Source of the DNA: Cenococcum geophilum 1.58
Lineage: Eukaryota > Ascomycota > Dothideomycetes > Gloniales > Gloniaceae
Direction: 5' to 3'
Assembly (NCBI GenBank): GCA_001692895.1
Contig: KV748198.1
Span: forward strand, 435,214 to 499,213
Length of the DNA: 64,000 bases
Shown here: piece by piece, positions 21,898 to 33,047 of the stretch
Position numbering within the stretch: position 1 is the first letter of the stretch
Layout of the letters: the number at the start of each line of letters is the position of its first letter
Translations under genes and position numbers: made by a program
Notes under the pieces: generated by a model
Database searches by the model: none
Told to the model about the DNA's origin: nothing
The model's input: the letters and a program-made list of their open reading frames with translations, nothing else

Positions 21898-23280
21898 GAT
21901 AAGGTTAAATATAAAAATATAAAATAGAGATGTAGAAATCTTCGTATCTACCTTTCTAAGTACTAGGTTCTTATACTAGGATTTAAAAAAAAAACTAAAT
22001 CCTATTTCTAGTAGGGATTACTATACTTATTTTTTCTATATTATATTATATTATATAAAGGAGATTTCTTCTTCTTTCTATATAGAACCTTTTAAGCTTA
22101 TACTTATTAATACACTAGTTTAGCTATTTTAAAAGATTTGTAGTCTTAACTATTAGTAAAGTATTTTTCTTTATAATTAATATAAAGAGAAGTAGTATAC
22201 TCGCAAGATTTACTTAATATATTATAAATAGAATAGGAATAACCTTTAAATAGATATACTACTATATAATACTAACAGGCTCTAGTGGAGTATTTATCTC
22301 CTATATAGCCAAACGTTTAGTAGCTTATATACTGTGTAGTAGGAAAGACCTCTATATATTTAACTACCTCAGTAGCTACTTCTATAATTAGGATTTCATT
22401 CTACCTTAGGATATCTTATCTTTTCTGTTCATTTTCTATAGTAAAACCTATAGAGCTATATCTAGTTTATAGATTATATCTCTCTATACTAGATAAAATT
22501 TATTTAGGTAGTCTCTATATCCTAATAGGATTAAAGGTCTCTATTTCTTTTAGAAGTTTAAATTTTCCTTTTATTAAAAAAGGGGGAGATAGGGATATTG
22601 TAAGCTACTACGTAAGTTTAAAGCTCTATTTTATTCCCTTTTAAAGGAGAAGTAGTTAGACTGGATTTCCTTATATTTAACTAGAAAATCTATATTATAT
22701 TCTTCTATAGTTATAAAGAAAATACTCTACTTCTCTCTAGTTTTAGCTATAGAAGCTATAACTAGCTTCTTTATTTAAAATTTGGATATAAATAGTTAAT
22801 TAACTTTATTTCTTATAGAGAAGATATTTAGCGCCTGGTTCTTTTAGTTTATAACTAGGACTAGTCTCCTATCTTATAGCTACTTCTTCTTTTCTCTTAT
22901 AGAAGTAGAGCTAGTAAAACTAGTAAAACTATTAGCTATCTTAGTAGTAGCGGGAAATAAAAAGGGGGGGGAGAGAAGAAAAAGAAGAAAATAAAACGGA
23001 GAAAAAAGAAGTGGTAGAAAAGTAGAAAAGAGGCTCTTCTTTAGCTTGTTTATATAGGTTTAGATTTAGGTTTTTAAGGCTATCTCCTTATAGATTGTTC
23101 TTCCTTCTTTTAATAGTTTTCTTACAATATCTCCTTTCTTTTTCTCTATTCCCCTTATAAAAGGATTTTCTTCTACTATATTATCTCCTCTACCTAAAAT
23201 AGTATCCCCTAACGTTTCCTTATAATTTTCTTAGTAGGTAATAAATGCCTAAAAATAGAAGACAATTTAATACCTAATAC
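21898..23280 (-). pseudogene. LINE ORF1 fossil, minus strand
   Basis: Read on the minus strand it aligns by eye with the plus-strand ORF1 at 8.2-9.0 kb. Shared parts are the AGACTACCTAAATA block, the region before the cysteine motif, and a knuckle region (AAAGAAAAATACTTTACTAATAG). It is more RIP-mutated than that copy. The copia element cuts it at 21,897; the same LINE seems to continue on the far side (about 15,310-15,515) into an ORF2-like start. No intact frame remains. Confidence 0.6.
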
Positions 23281-23295
23281 TCCCCTAACTATTAT

Positions 23296-23692
23296 ATACG
23301 GATACAATCTATTAGGCGTCTGCTAGTATACTTACTCTATAGTATACGCGGTTATTTAAGGTAAAGGGGGAGTAGAGATTATAAAATTGCTTACGGGCGG
23401 AGCTCTTAGCTTACTACTAGCTATTTCCTATAAGGGTATAGGATTGGTTTAAATATAAGGTATATAGTAAAGAGTAAGTAAGCTAAATATAAGTTATGGG
23501 AGAGTTAATAAAAGAGGACAATATAGTAAAAAGTATTGTAATAGTCTTGTATAGAGATAAACTAATAAAGAGGGAAGGGCTATAAGCCTAAGAAGTTTAT
23601 AAAGAGGTGCTAAGGGCTAGCTAAAGGCTAGTCTAAGTAGCCCTTAAGAGCTCCTAGGCGTGCACCTAAGGAAGGGATAAAAGATCCCTTAT
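23296..23692. repeat. Dispersed repeat, copy 2
   Basis: Matches 12,085-12,482. It ends with a short palindrome (AGGGATAAAAGATCCCTT) and is joined directly to a Crypton-like coding region at about 23,694. No frame is convincing. Confidence 0.5.
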
Positions 23693-23693
23693 A

Positions 23694-25680
23694 ATTACTT
23701 AGTACTAGAAAATGCGCTCTAAGATACTACGTTTAGTTAAATCTTATCTTTAAACTACGGCTAAGCATTTATTAAGTTTATATACTGCTACTTTATACCT
23801 TACCTAAAATAAGAGTAAATAGAATATTTGGCTTACTAATCTTATTTCTACTAAGCTAGTAAATAAAGGGCCTAAAATAGATAACTTAGTGCTATAGGGG
23901 GGGCCAAATTAGCACGGTAAGGTTAAGTATATAGAATATATATAGACGCTAACCCTATCCTCTACTCTTTCTCTATAATAGCCTTCTACTTCCTTAACTA
24001 CTAGGGTAAAGACAGTGTTAAGAACTTCCTATTTTTTTTTGTAGTTGGAAGATTACTATAACCTATAGGCCTTTCCTAATAGTATTAAAGTACTATGCCG
24101 CTAAGCTATTTTATGTGGTTTAAATAGAATAAGGAAATATTCTAGGAGGTAGGGATTTACTTAAAGGAGAAGACCTATAGCGCCTATATATAAAGTGTCT
24201 AGTATACTAAGCTTAGCGGCGTTAAGAAGACCTAAAAAATAGGCTAGATGCTAGAATATAGACGCGGTAATAGGAGCCTACCTTAGTTATTTACCCTATG
24301 CGTTTATATGGTTAATTAACGGCTTCCTAAAGAAAGGAAAGAGCTACTTTCTCCCCTATATATAGGCGGTGCTAAAAAGGCCCTTTATTTAAAGACACAG
24401 CCTAAAACTAATATTTAGCTAAAATATATAGAGACCTACTACTTAGATAGGGTAGATAATAAGGTTATATAGCTTAACTTTACGGGCCTAGGATTTCTAC
24501 GCCTTCTCTATATACTTAGGGTATCTCTATTATAAGACTTAGTAGTATTATAAAAGTAGTTCTTACTCTTACCCCTATAAAAGGACTCCCTCTTTAGCTA
24601 TTAGGAGTACTAAAGGTTTACTATGTAGGTAGAAAGCTCGCTAGCTAGCGTAGTTACGCTAAATATGCTAATAATATAGAAATATTGGACTACCTATAAA
24701 GCCGTAGCTAAGCTAAAATAGAAGGCCGCGATCTTGGAGATAAAGGGGGTTTAATTACGCGTATAAATAATGTTAAACACCTTATCGAGGTAGAAAGGTT
24801 ATTAGCATTGTTTATACCTATATAGATCTAGTAAGAGGAGATAGTTATCTTAATAGGGCCTATAAAGTCTATATATTACGGACCTTATATTAGCAGTAGT
24901 ACGATTACTTAACGAGGATATAAGTATAGTTGGCGGACAAAAATCTCCACGTCTAAGCGATTTTACACCAGAACTTACTATATTCGCAGCATAATTGATA
25001 CTATTCTAAATAATAAATTTATTCAAAAAAAAATCATGATTAAAAACAAGCAGTATTTCTAAAAATTCACTTATTTAGATTTTATTTAATAAAGAATTTG
25101 TTTAGGTAAATATACTTTAAAGATAAGTATTATAAACTTTAAGCGAATTTATATATAAAATGCCTTTTTTTGCCCTTAAACTTTGGGGTATATTTATCTA
25201 AACTAATTCTTTATTAAATGAAAATCTAAATATAGAGGTTTTTAGAAATATTAATTTTTTTAGAATAAATTTATAATTTAGAGTAGTATTAATTATGCTG
25301 TAAATATAGTAAGTTTGGTGTAAAATCGCTTAGACGCGGAGGCTTTTGTCCTAGTACTATAGACTAGTAGTAGAAACGCAGGAGGTGCTAAAACTAGCCA
25401 AACTATAGGATAAAGGGTAGCTAAGTCATATAACGAGTTATAGGGCTTACGTACTAAACGTACTAAGTATACTTATATATTTAAAAGACCACAGCTCCTA
25501 CCTTATATGGTTCTCTCTTTATAGTAAATCTTAGAATATAATTAATGTTAATCTATTGGGTAATCACTCTACTAGTTATATTTACATTATTGACTTTTTA
25601 TTTACATATATATATACCTAGCCTATTAATAAGTTTACCGTAGTATATACTACAAGGCTTTATTATAATTTATTAAGGGT
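23694..25680 (+). mobile_element. Crypton-like element, copy 2
   Basis: 23,694-24,880 aligns with 59,200-60,440, and 24,878-25,670 with 14,871-15,310. The plus-strand translation contains RRPIAPIYKV...LSLAALRRPK and AVIGAYLSYLPYAFIW. This is the pattern of the GCR1_C/Ndc10-like tyrosine recombinases of Cryptons (GRWN-D-M--YL--LP--FMR). Many TAG codons. The 5' coding part is absent; a MITE interrupts the 3' part. Confidence 0.5.
24929..25357. mobile_element. Foldback MITE, 429 bp, TATA-flanked
   Basis: The outer arms read GGACAAAAATCTCCACGTCT and, inverted, GGACAAAAGCCTCCGCGTCT, followed on both by AAGCGATTTTACACC. Inverted similarity continues deep into the element (ATATACTTTAAAGAT region). 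It is flanked by TATA at 24,925-24,928 and 25,358-25,361. Comparison with 14.93 kb, where the same host sequence is uninterrupted, supports these borders. No coding capacity. Confidence 0.82.
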
Positions 25681-25767
25681 TAATCTTTAGTGGTATAGGG
25701 AGGCTAGGTATCCAGGCTCCTTAATATTATACTATATAGCTACTAACTTTCCTAGGTTAAAATATCA
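25681..25767. repeat. 87 bp dispersed repeat, copy 1
   Basis: Matches 46,260-46,346: TAGGGAGGCTAGRTAYCCAG, CTCCTTAATATTATACTATA and CTTCCTAGGTTA are shared. No frame. Confidence 0.6.
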
Positions 25768-25769
25768 AG

Positions 25770-27130
25770 GAATACTACGTAGGTAATACAACCTAAAATA
25801 GTACGTTTGCCGTTAAATCTAAATACATTAATATGTTGGCTAAGGGGGGTTAGGGTAAAACAATTATCCTATTTAAAGATCTTATTATTAAATCCTATAT
25901 TACTATTTCCTATATTAATTAAGACTTAAGTATTAACCTATTAATTGTTCTACTAAAGATAATAGTTAATAGTTATACTATAATCCCAAGAGTTAGAGTT
26001 CGTAATATTTAAAGTATTTAATAAGATCTTAAGGCAGAGCCGTCCTAGAGAGCGACTTAGCTCTAAAACCTTTCTTTTAAAGGTAATTAGGGCGGAGTTC
26101 TTATAGTATATCGGATACAGCTTCGTCTTTATAAGTAGCACTTACTAAATGATAAGTTAGAGCTGGATAACGATTGGGGTTAGTAGATAGGGCTTATTTA
26201 AGGCAATTAGTTACTTATATTAATTACCTGTTTATATATTTAAGATAGCGGTACACCGCCTATACCAGTTATTTATATATATATTTAGGGCAGCGGGATA
26301 AAGCAGCAGCTTAAGATATAAGTATTACTTCTGCACTTAAAATAAAGGCCGCATTTAATGTGTTATTTCCGTTTAATAGATTACTTTAGGGCGTAAGAGA
26401 GGATTCTGGCGTTAATATTTATAGCGTTTATATCCCTACGGGTCCAAGGCGGCTAAGGGGTAGAGTATTAAGGCGTATATTTTAGGGTAGGGCGTAGTAT
26501 ATTGTTATATAAGCTATTAATAATATTATTGTAAGCAATAATAATATCTAGCAATTTAACTCCTATAAGGGAGATCTTTAACTTAGGGTTTAAACATTCT
26601 ATTAGGCGGTTAATTAAGGTAGATTTATTCTATCTAATTTCTTTAGTATAGTAGTAGAACTTAGTAAAGTATAACGGGAAGTTCTTAGAGCCTTATATTA
26701 TCTTATTTGGTTTTCTTTATACTATAGCGGTTTAATTAGGGTTGCTATAAAAGGCTTCTAGTATAGCAACTAGTTCTTCTATAGTGCTTAGCTAGAACAA
26801 GTATATCGTTTCTATAGCGCCTTTTTTTAAGCGCCTTATAGTATAACGTAGCTAGCTATTAGGAGTAGTATAGCAATTAATATTACCATTTAGTTTATTT
26901 TTAAGTTAATTAAAGGAGGAGTGTAGTTTACTTCTTTTATCTAAAAAGGCGGAAGGGCTAAGGAGGTATTTGTTTAGCTTCTTTACGGCGGTACTAATTA
27001 GCGAATTTAGGGTTAAGAAGCTAGTTTTAGACGCATTCTTTCTATCTAGTATTTATAGGTTAATACCGGTAGGGATAAATAGAGGAATAGTATGGTAGAT
27101 AGTAGGTTTCTACATATCTCTTTAATTTCC
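25770..27130 (-). mobile_element. LTR-retrotransposon gag fossil
   Basis: On the minus strand about 26.5-26.9 kb gives IEELVAILEAFYSNPN, GSKNFPLYFTKFYYYTKEI and INRLIECLNPKLK, the helical pattern of a retroelement capsid. A possible degenerate CCHC knuckle follows near 26.25 kb. It is broken with many interruptions. No LTR or pol is attached, so this is a fragment; 25,770-26,160 next to it is unassigned. Confidence 0.5.
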
Positions 27131-27324
27131 TTTTTTTTAGAGATTTAATTAACTTATAATATTAGGCTTTTTAATAGATAAGTATTTCTATAAAAACTTA
27201 TTATAGGTTCTCTATTTATTTAATAAATATAGCGTATAAGTCTTTTATAAATATAGGGGCTTTTAGGTTATTCTATATAGTAGGCGGGGGGGGTATAAAG
27301 TATAGATTTAACGTAATATAGTAT

Positions 27325-27876
27325 TATAGAGTAAGTATAAGTGACAATAATATATAATAAAGTTAAAAGGTTATATATTTAAAAAAATAAAAAAAAGGTA
27401 AGAAAATAGGAAAAAGGGTATATATTATTAACTTAGTTGCTTATTTAATACGTATATAGAGCAGAATAGGATTTAAGTAACTGTTATAGAAGTGGGCATA
27501 AGCTGGAATACAATGTACTAAATGGGGTAGTAATTAAAGAAGGCTATATACGCGTAACTATATATAGTTAATACAAAGACATTTAGATAAAGAAGAAGAG
27601 TCTTTATCTGCTAGGTACGGATATAAATAGGGGTTGTAGGGGAACGTGCGTAGGTGTCTTGGGACGAACGTAAGCACGGGTTAAGAACGTCAAAACGCGC
27701 AGGGATGTGAGAACGTGTGAGTCCCGTAACAGTAGCTGCCCTAGCAGAACTTAGTAGGGTTTAGTAAACTTAGTAAAATATAGCAAAATACTATAGATTG
27801 CGGTCTTGTAGTTAGTCTCTAATTACTAAGTTAATAGAAATAGGTAAAGGTATATAAGGTATTATAGGGGTATTCT
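27325..27876 (-). repeat. LTR of the 51 kb gypsy family, interrupted
   Basis: 27,325-27,480 and 27,732-27,876 align by eye with 50,981-51,346: GAGTAAGTATAAGTGAC, TATATTATTAACTTAGTTGC and TCTTTAATTACTAAGTTA-type blocks. A different solo LTR (27,482-27,731) splits it. No internal region is attached on either side. Confidence 0.65.
27482..27731. mobile_element. Solo LTR, 250 bp
   Basis: Starts TGTTATAGAAG and ends CCCGTAACA. Flanks are GTAAC (27,477-27,481) and GTAGC (27,732-27,736), a 5 bp duplication with one transition. It is absent from the homologous LTR at 51 kb, which confirms the insertion. Less AT-rich than its host. Confidence 0.75.
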
Positions 27877-27894
27877 ATAATATTAAAACACTAT

Positions 27895-28410
27895 TAACCT
27901 AAAGCTAAACCACTCTAGTTCCTTAGAAGAACTAGTTAAATATACTAACTTAGACTAGGTAAAAGATATTATAACTAGATACTCTACTACAAGCTATATC
28001 TTTAATATTAAAAGGGGAGCAATTAGCTAGTTATTAAGAAAGCAGCTAGTTATTATACTATCCTCCTATAAGGCAGAATATATATAAGAAATATAAGCTA
28101 TTAAGGAAGTTATTTAGCTTAGGAATCTCTTAGCAAAACCGCTTAAGTTAGAAGAAGAACTAATAGTGACTATTATCTATAAAGACAACTAAGGCACTAT
28201 AGCCCTAGCTAAAAATCCTTAGTTCTATTCTAGAATAAAGTATATTATAATTTAACACTACTATATAAGGGAAAAATAGGCTAAAGGAGATATAGACCTA
28301 TAATATGTCCCTACTAGAAAAACAGGTCGTAAATAGGCTTACTAAAGCACTACTAAAAGACAAATTTGTCGCCTTTAGGAAGGCGTTAGGATTAAAAATA
28401 TATAAATATA
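27895..28410 (+). mobile_element. Ty1/copia RNase H fragment
   Basis: The plus strand reads YSTTSYIFNIKRGAIS, then LSSYKAEYI, GTIALAKNP and IIHYYIREK-like blocks ending in TKAL, the C-terminal RNase H of a copia polyprotein. Broken with many interruptions; the rest of the element is missing. A purine run (GGGGGGGAGG near 28,520) could be its polypurine tract. Confidence 0.7.
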
Positions 28411-29563
28411 TAATAATAATAATTCTTTGATTAACGTCTAATACGGATGCTATCTAGCCCTACGCAGACTACTCTGTATATAAGGGAAAAGTAATATTAA
28501 CGGGAAAAAACCCTTGCTGCTGGGGGGGAGGAAAAACCCTATAAGCCACCTCAGTAGGATAAAAAACCCCGATTTGCCATGTCCGTCCGTAGCGGCGGCC
28601 CTGCGGGTCTACGGCTACGTCCTGTCCTCCTTAGATGTTTGAACTCCTTAGGAACCACTGCTTCCTTCTCTAGCTTACCCTAGCTAGGGTTCACTACGTC
28701 CCAGCTAGGCCTTGCCAATTAATTGCCGTACTACTGTTTCCCATATCTTGGCCATCCCCTATATACTATTTCTTGTCTAACCATTGCTATATACGCCATG
28801 CCTTCCCCCCCCTAGGGCCTATTAAAGGCGTAAGGGGGATTTATCCGTTCTAACTACCGTAATACTAATAAGCGAGCGGGATATTATGTTATATTTGGGT
28901 ATCTTTTATACCTAGGCCCCAGCTAGGCCCTTTCTAAGGGTTACCACTCCGTTAAAAGAAGATAGGGAAAACCGTGGGTCGCAATCTAGGCTGCTAGGTA
29001 GTATTTGGTAGAAAAAACGGCAAGTGACCGTATGCTCCGCGGGCGATCGCCCTAGGGGTTAGGAGGGGCCGTATATTTGCTCATTCGTCTACTTATTTAT
29101 TCGCGATCGCTTATTTATCGATATAAGAGGTTGTTAATGCTTTCTATTGGGGGTCGGGGGATGCTATTAAATGCCGTATATCCACGTTGGATTGTATAGG
29201 TGCCTTAATAGGAGAATAGCGTAGCTGAATTGTAGAGGGCTATAGTAGTGGTTTTTGAGATCTCACCATCTGAAAATTTTTTACTACCGCCCACAATGCT
29301 CACAACCACGACTACTAGGTCCTATCGCACGCTATACAACGTCTCTGCGTTAGCTCTGAGTCTAAACTTTAAAGACCTAGGTTTGTAGCCGTTACCACGT
29401 ACAGGTGCAGAGTCCGTTTTCGACGGCTATATAAATATATAAATATAGGATAGATAGATCTAATTTTTATAAAAGACTTTACTAAGGCACTCTTTCCCTA
29501 TTTTTCTTTAAGAGTTTAAGGTTTAATAAGGCCTAAAGAAGGTTCTATTATTATTTATCTATC
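28411..29563. other. Unassigned mixed-composition block with a copia sliver
   Basis: 28,530-29,430 is less AT-rich than its surroundings and has no long frame on either strand. It holds the 12 bp palindrome GGGCGATCGCCC (29,041-29,052) and another GCGATCGC at 29,103-29,110. 29,470-29,563 reads DFTKALFPYFSL, a copia 3' end, where the gypsy element inserted. Confidence 0.4.
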
Positions 29564-29866
29564 TATAAGGGCGCGGAGAGACTTTGGGGAAGATTTGAAG
29601 AAATGATATAAATTCTATCTAAATTTAAGGGTATATAGCTCTTGCTAAGAACAAGACGTTACGTAAAGAAGAGAAAGGAATAATAAGTGAATTATATAAT
29701 TAAATAGTTAGGGGCTTAGTGGTTAATGCGTGCGTATATATATACGCGGTCTTTAACGGACTTTAGTAATTCAATTAATCTAGCGGATTTTGGTTAAAGC
29801 GTTGGAATTTATTTATTAAGTGTTTTACTAAGACATTCCTACTATAACTGGGCTAGTCCCGTTATA
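29564..29866 (-). repeat. 3' LTR of the outer gypsy element
   Basis: 303 bp. Pairs with 45,853-46,155 over its full length; differences seen are mainly transitions. Preceded by CTATC, followed by the polypurine tract. Confidence 0.9.
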
Positions 29867-30000
29867 GTATCCCCCCTTTTTAGCCAAAGGTCTAAATAAT
29901 TTAATTTTAGTTAAGACTTATAACTTATTATATGTTATATTTTCGCGTTAGGTAGCGGTATAGGGTTTTACCAATTCTATTATTAAATAAACTAATTAGG

Positions 30001-30025
30001 ATTTTCTATCCCCGGGATAGAAAAT
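30001..30025. repeat. 25 bp hairpin, copy in the outer gypsy element
   Basis: ATTTTCTATCCC and its exact reverse complement around one central base. It lies between the end of pol and the polypurine tract of a minus-strand element. Matches hairpins at 40,029-40,055 and 60,810-60,836. Confidence 0.9.
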
Positions 30026-31856
30026 TGCTATTAGCTTAGTTAAGGTGGTAAACAGAACTAATATCTTTATAGTAGGTCTTAGTAAGGTAGATCTAACTAA
30101 TTAGATTACTTTAACTGGCGGTTAAAGTTCCTTAATATCTTGCGTGTTATATAATTGTATTATAAACATTATAACATATTTTAAGTCCTTTTTAATTTTA
30201 AGCTTTCTGCTATTATATTTCGTGTATTCGTATTAAGTGGTAATTATTTACTTTTATATCGTGTCTATTTAGCTAAAGTAAGCCGCAAAGGATAGTCCTT
30301 ATAGAATTCTTTTACTAGGGAAGGCGTATTGGTCTTAATCTAGTTATAGGTTTCCTAAGTTTATATTTTATATCCTTCCCATTTAACGAGAAGTTTAAAT
30401 TATTTAGATTATATCTTTTATTATATATCGTTAATTAAGTTAATAAAGTAAGAACCGTTGCCGTTATTAACAATTATAGAAGGTAGCGGTAGTACTTCGC
30501 GAGTTATAGGTTTACCCTTTAAGGGTTATAGCAAGTTTATATAAAATATTAGATATATTTTTATTTTAGTTAGTAGTTTAAGTTTATAAGCGTACGGGCT
30601 TAGTTTCTTTTTAACTTAGTATAGGCTCATAAACTTTTAGTCTAGTTTCTTTAAGGGTTATTAAGCCTTTAGGTTTTGTATATTTAGGTAAACTATATTA
30701 CCTTCTTTAAAGTTTTACGTAGGAGCTTGTTCTTTATTTATATACTATTTCTATACCGTTTAAGCGTACGCTAATTTACTTTATAATAGTTTCGTTAACT
30801 ACTTTATTTAATTAACGAAGTTATACATATTAATTAGTTAAATCCTCTTAATTATAGGTCCTGTTATATTAATTTCGGGTTATAGTTTAAATTTAAGTTA
30901 AGGGTCTTATTCGTAGGTTACGTAGAACGGCGTTACGCCTATTAATTCATTTCTTATATTATTTGCAGTAAACTTAGCTAACGGTAGCTATTTTTCCCAG
31001 TTATTTTATAGGTAGGAGTAGTATATTTATAGGTATTATTCTATAATCGCGTTTACAATTTTAGTTTAACTATCTATCTCCGGATAAAATGTAATTAAGA
31101 GTTATATTTATATACTTAATTGTTTATATAGGGCTTACCAAAAATCTAAAATAAACTAGCTTCCTTAGTTAGATATTATTAAATTAGGAAGTCCGTGTAG
31201 CTTAAAGACGTACTTAATAAAACATTCAGCTACTAATATTATATTAATTAAGTCCATAGGAATTATATATTATATTTTTATAAGATAATTAATAACTATT
31301 ATAACATTTATAAACCTATTACTATTAGGTAGGTTAACTACAAAGTTAATTAAGATATCTTACTATCTTTATATTAGAATTGGCAATAGTTAAAGTACTC
31401 CTTATTTCTTTATATAAGAGGTCTTCCCACATATATATATTCTATATACTTAAACGTATTTTTGTATATAGTTATACATTATAGGCCAGTAATATACTTA
31501 TTAGATAATCTTATAAGTCTTTATATAGCTAGGATGCCCTATTATAGGGAAATCGTATACAAATTTAAGTATCTTAAATTATAAGGGTTTGGAATTTAGG
31601 ACTACTATCTTCTATTAATAGTATAACCAATTATTACGGATTTCGCATTTAGCGAGTGTAATATCCTTATATTACCGTTTCCCTATGTAAATTACTTTTA
31701 TTATATCTACTATCTAAGGGTTATTCTTATATTTATACTCTATTAATTTATTAATTTCTATATCTTACTTATTAATTTCTAATTTATTCCTATTAAGCTC
31801 TATATTTAGGAATATAGGGCGTAGTTTCTTAAAGCGTTTAGGGGGTAGTAGAATTT

Positions 31857-31903
31857 NTAATTAATTTATAATCNNTTNNTTANAGGCGNTTATAGGTAAG
31901 TCN
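31857..31903. other. Cluster of ambiguous bases
   Basis: Eight N calls within 47 bases inside the integrase part of the outer gypsy element. A second cluster is at 53,549-53,582. Probably unresolved repeat variants in the assembly. Confidence 0.9.
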
Positions 31904-32771
31904 TATAATTATTATATTAATAAGTTAGGCTTCTAATTAAGTTTACTAGGTTAGTATATAATCTTAAAGTTAAATTATAAAAGGTATTCGCCCTAATAAA
32001 TTTAGCGCTATATTAATTGCTTTATAGTTATAAAGTACTATAGGTTTTTATAGTCCGTTAATACGTATATTATAAACAATAATCCTTTAAGTTTTAGGCG
32101 CCATTATTTAAAGTATCTAATAATTATAAGTAGTTCCTTATTATATATCTTATAGTTTAATTTAGTAGGGGTAAGTTTCTGGGAGAGAAAGGCTACTAGG
32201 CGCAGCTCGCTATTCTTATTATATTGCGATAATATTCCTTTTAGTATATAGTTAAACGAGTCTATTTTAATAATATATTTAAGGTCCGGATTAAAGTAAA
32301 TAAGAATTAGAGTAGTTATAAAATAATATTTTAGGTTATTAAAAGCTTATTTATATTTAGTAGTCTATTTAAATCTTATGTTCTTTCTTATTAAGTTTAC
32401 TAATAGCTAAACAATTTTTAAGAAGTAATTAATAAATTAATAATAAAAATTTATAAATTCTAGAAATCCTTAGATATCTTATACACTACTAGGACTTTCC
32501 TAGTTTACAATTATAGCGATTTTTTTAAGGTCTATTTTAATTCTGTCGCGGGATATAATTAGGCCTAAGTATATAACTTTAGACGCATAGAACTTGTATT
32601 TCTTAATATCGCATTATAAGCCCGCATATTATAGGTATTTAAGGACTATTTAGATGTGCTTCTAATACTTAGAAAGCAAAGGTAAATAAATAAAGATATT
32701 ATTAATATACGCGGTAATAAATATATTAAGGAATTTGCAAAGCGTATTATTAACGTATTATTAAAACATAC

Positions 32772-33047
32772 TATAGTGGTGTGATTTGGCCCCTGGATTT
32801 AATATCTAGATTGGGCATAGCTTTGGGAGAGCCTAGGCCTTATATAAGTTATATAGATCAGTCTAGAGCCCTTAGAGTATTTAACAACTCGGATAGGCAC
32901 GACGGACACATAATACGCTCTTTTCTTTCTTTCTTACTGCCTGTTTTACTAACTGATTATAACCGACCAACCGACTAACCGACTGACTGACAGACAGATA
33001 GACAGCACTATGACTTTCCTATCTTAGAGAGGTCGTACCCTCCTACA
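32772..33047 (+). repeat. 5' LTR of the nested element
   Basis: 276 bp, pairing with 43,145-43,420. Contains the GGCCCCTGGATTTAA block, a GACC/GACA tetranucleotide array near 32,965-33,005 and a CCCTCC-type end. Confidence 0.9.
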
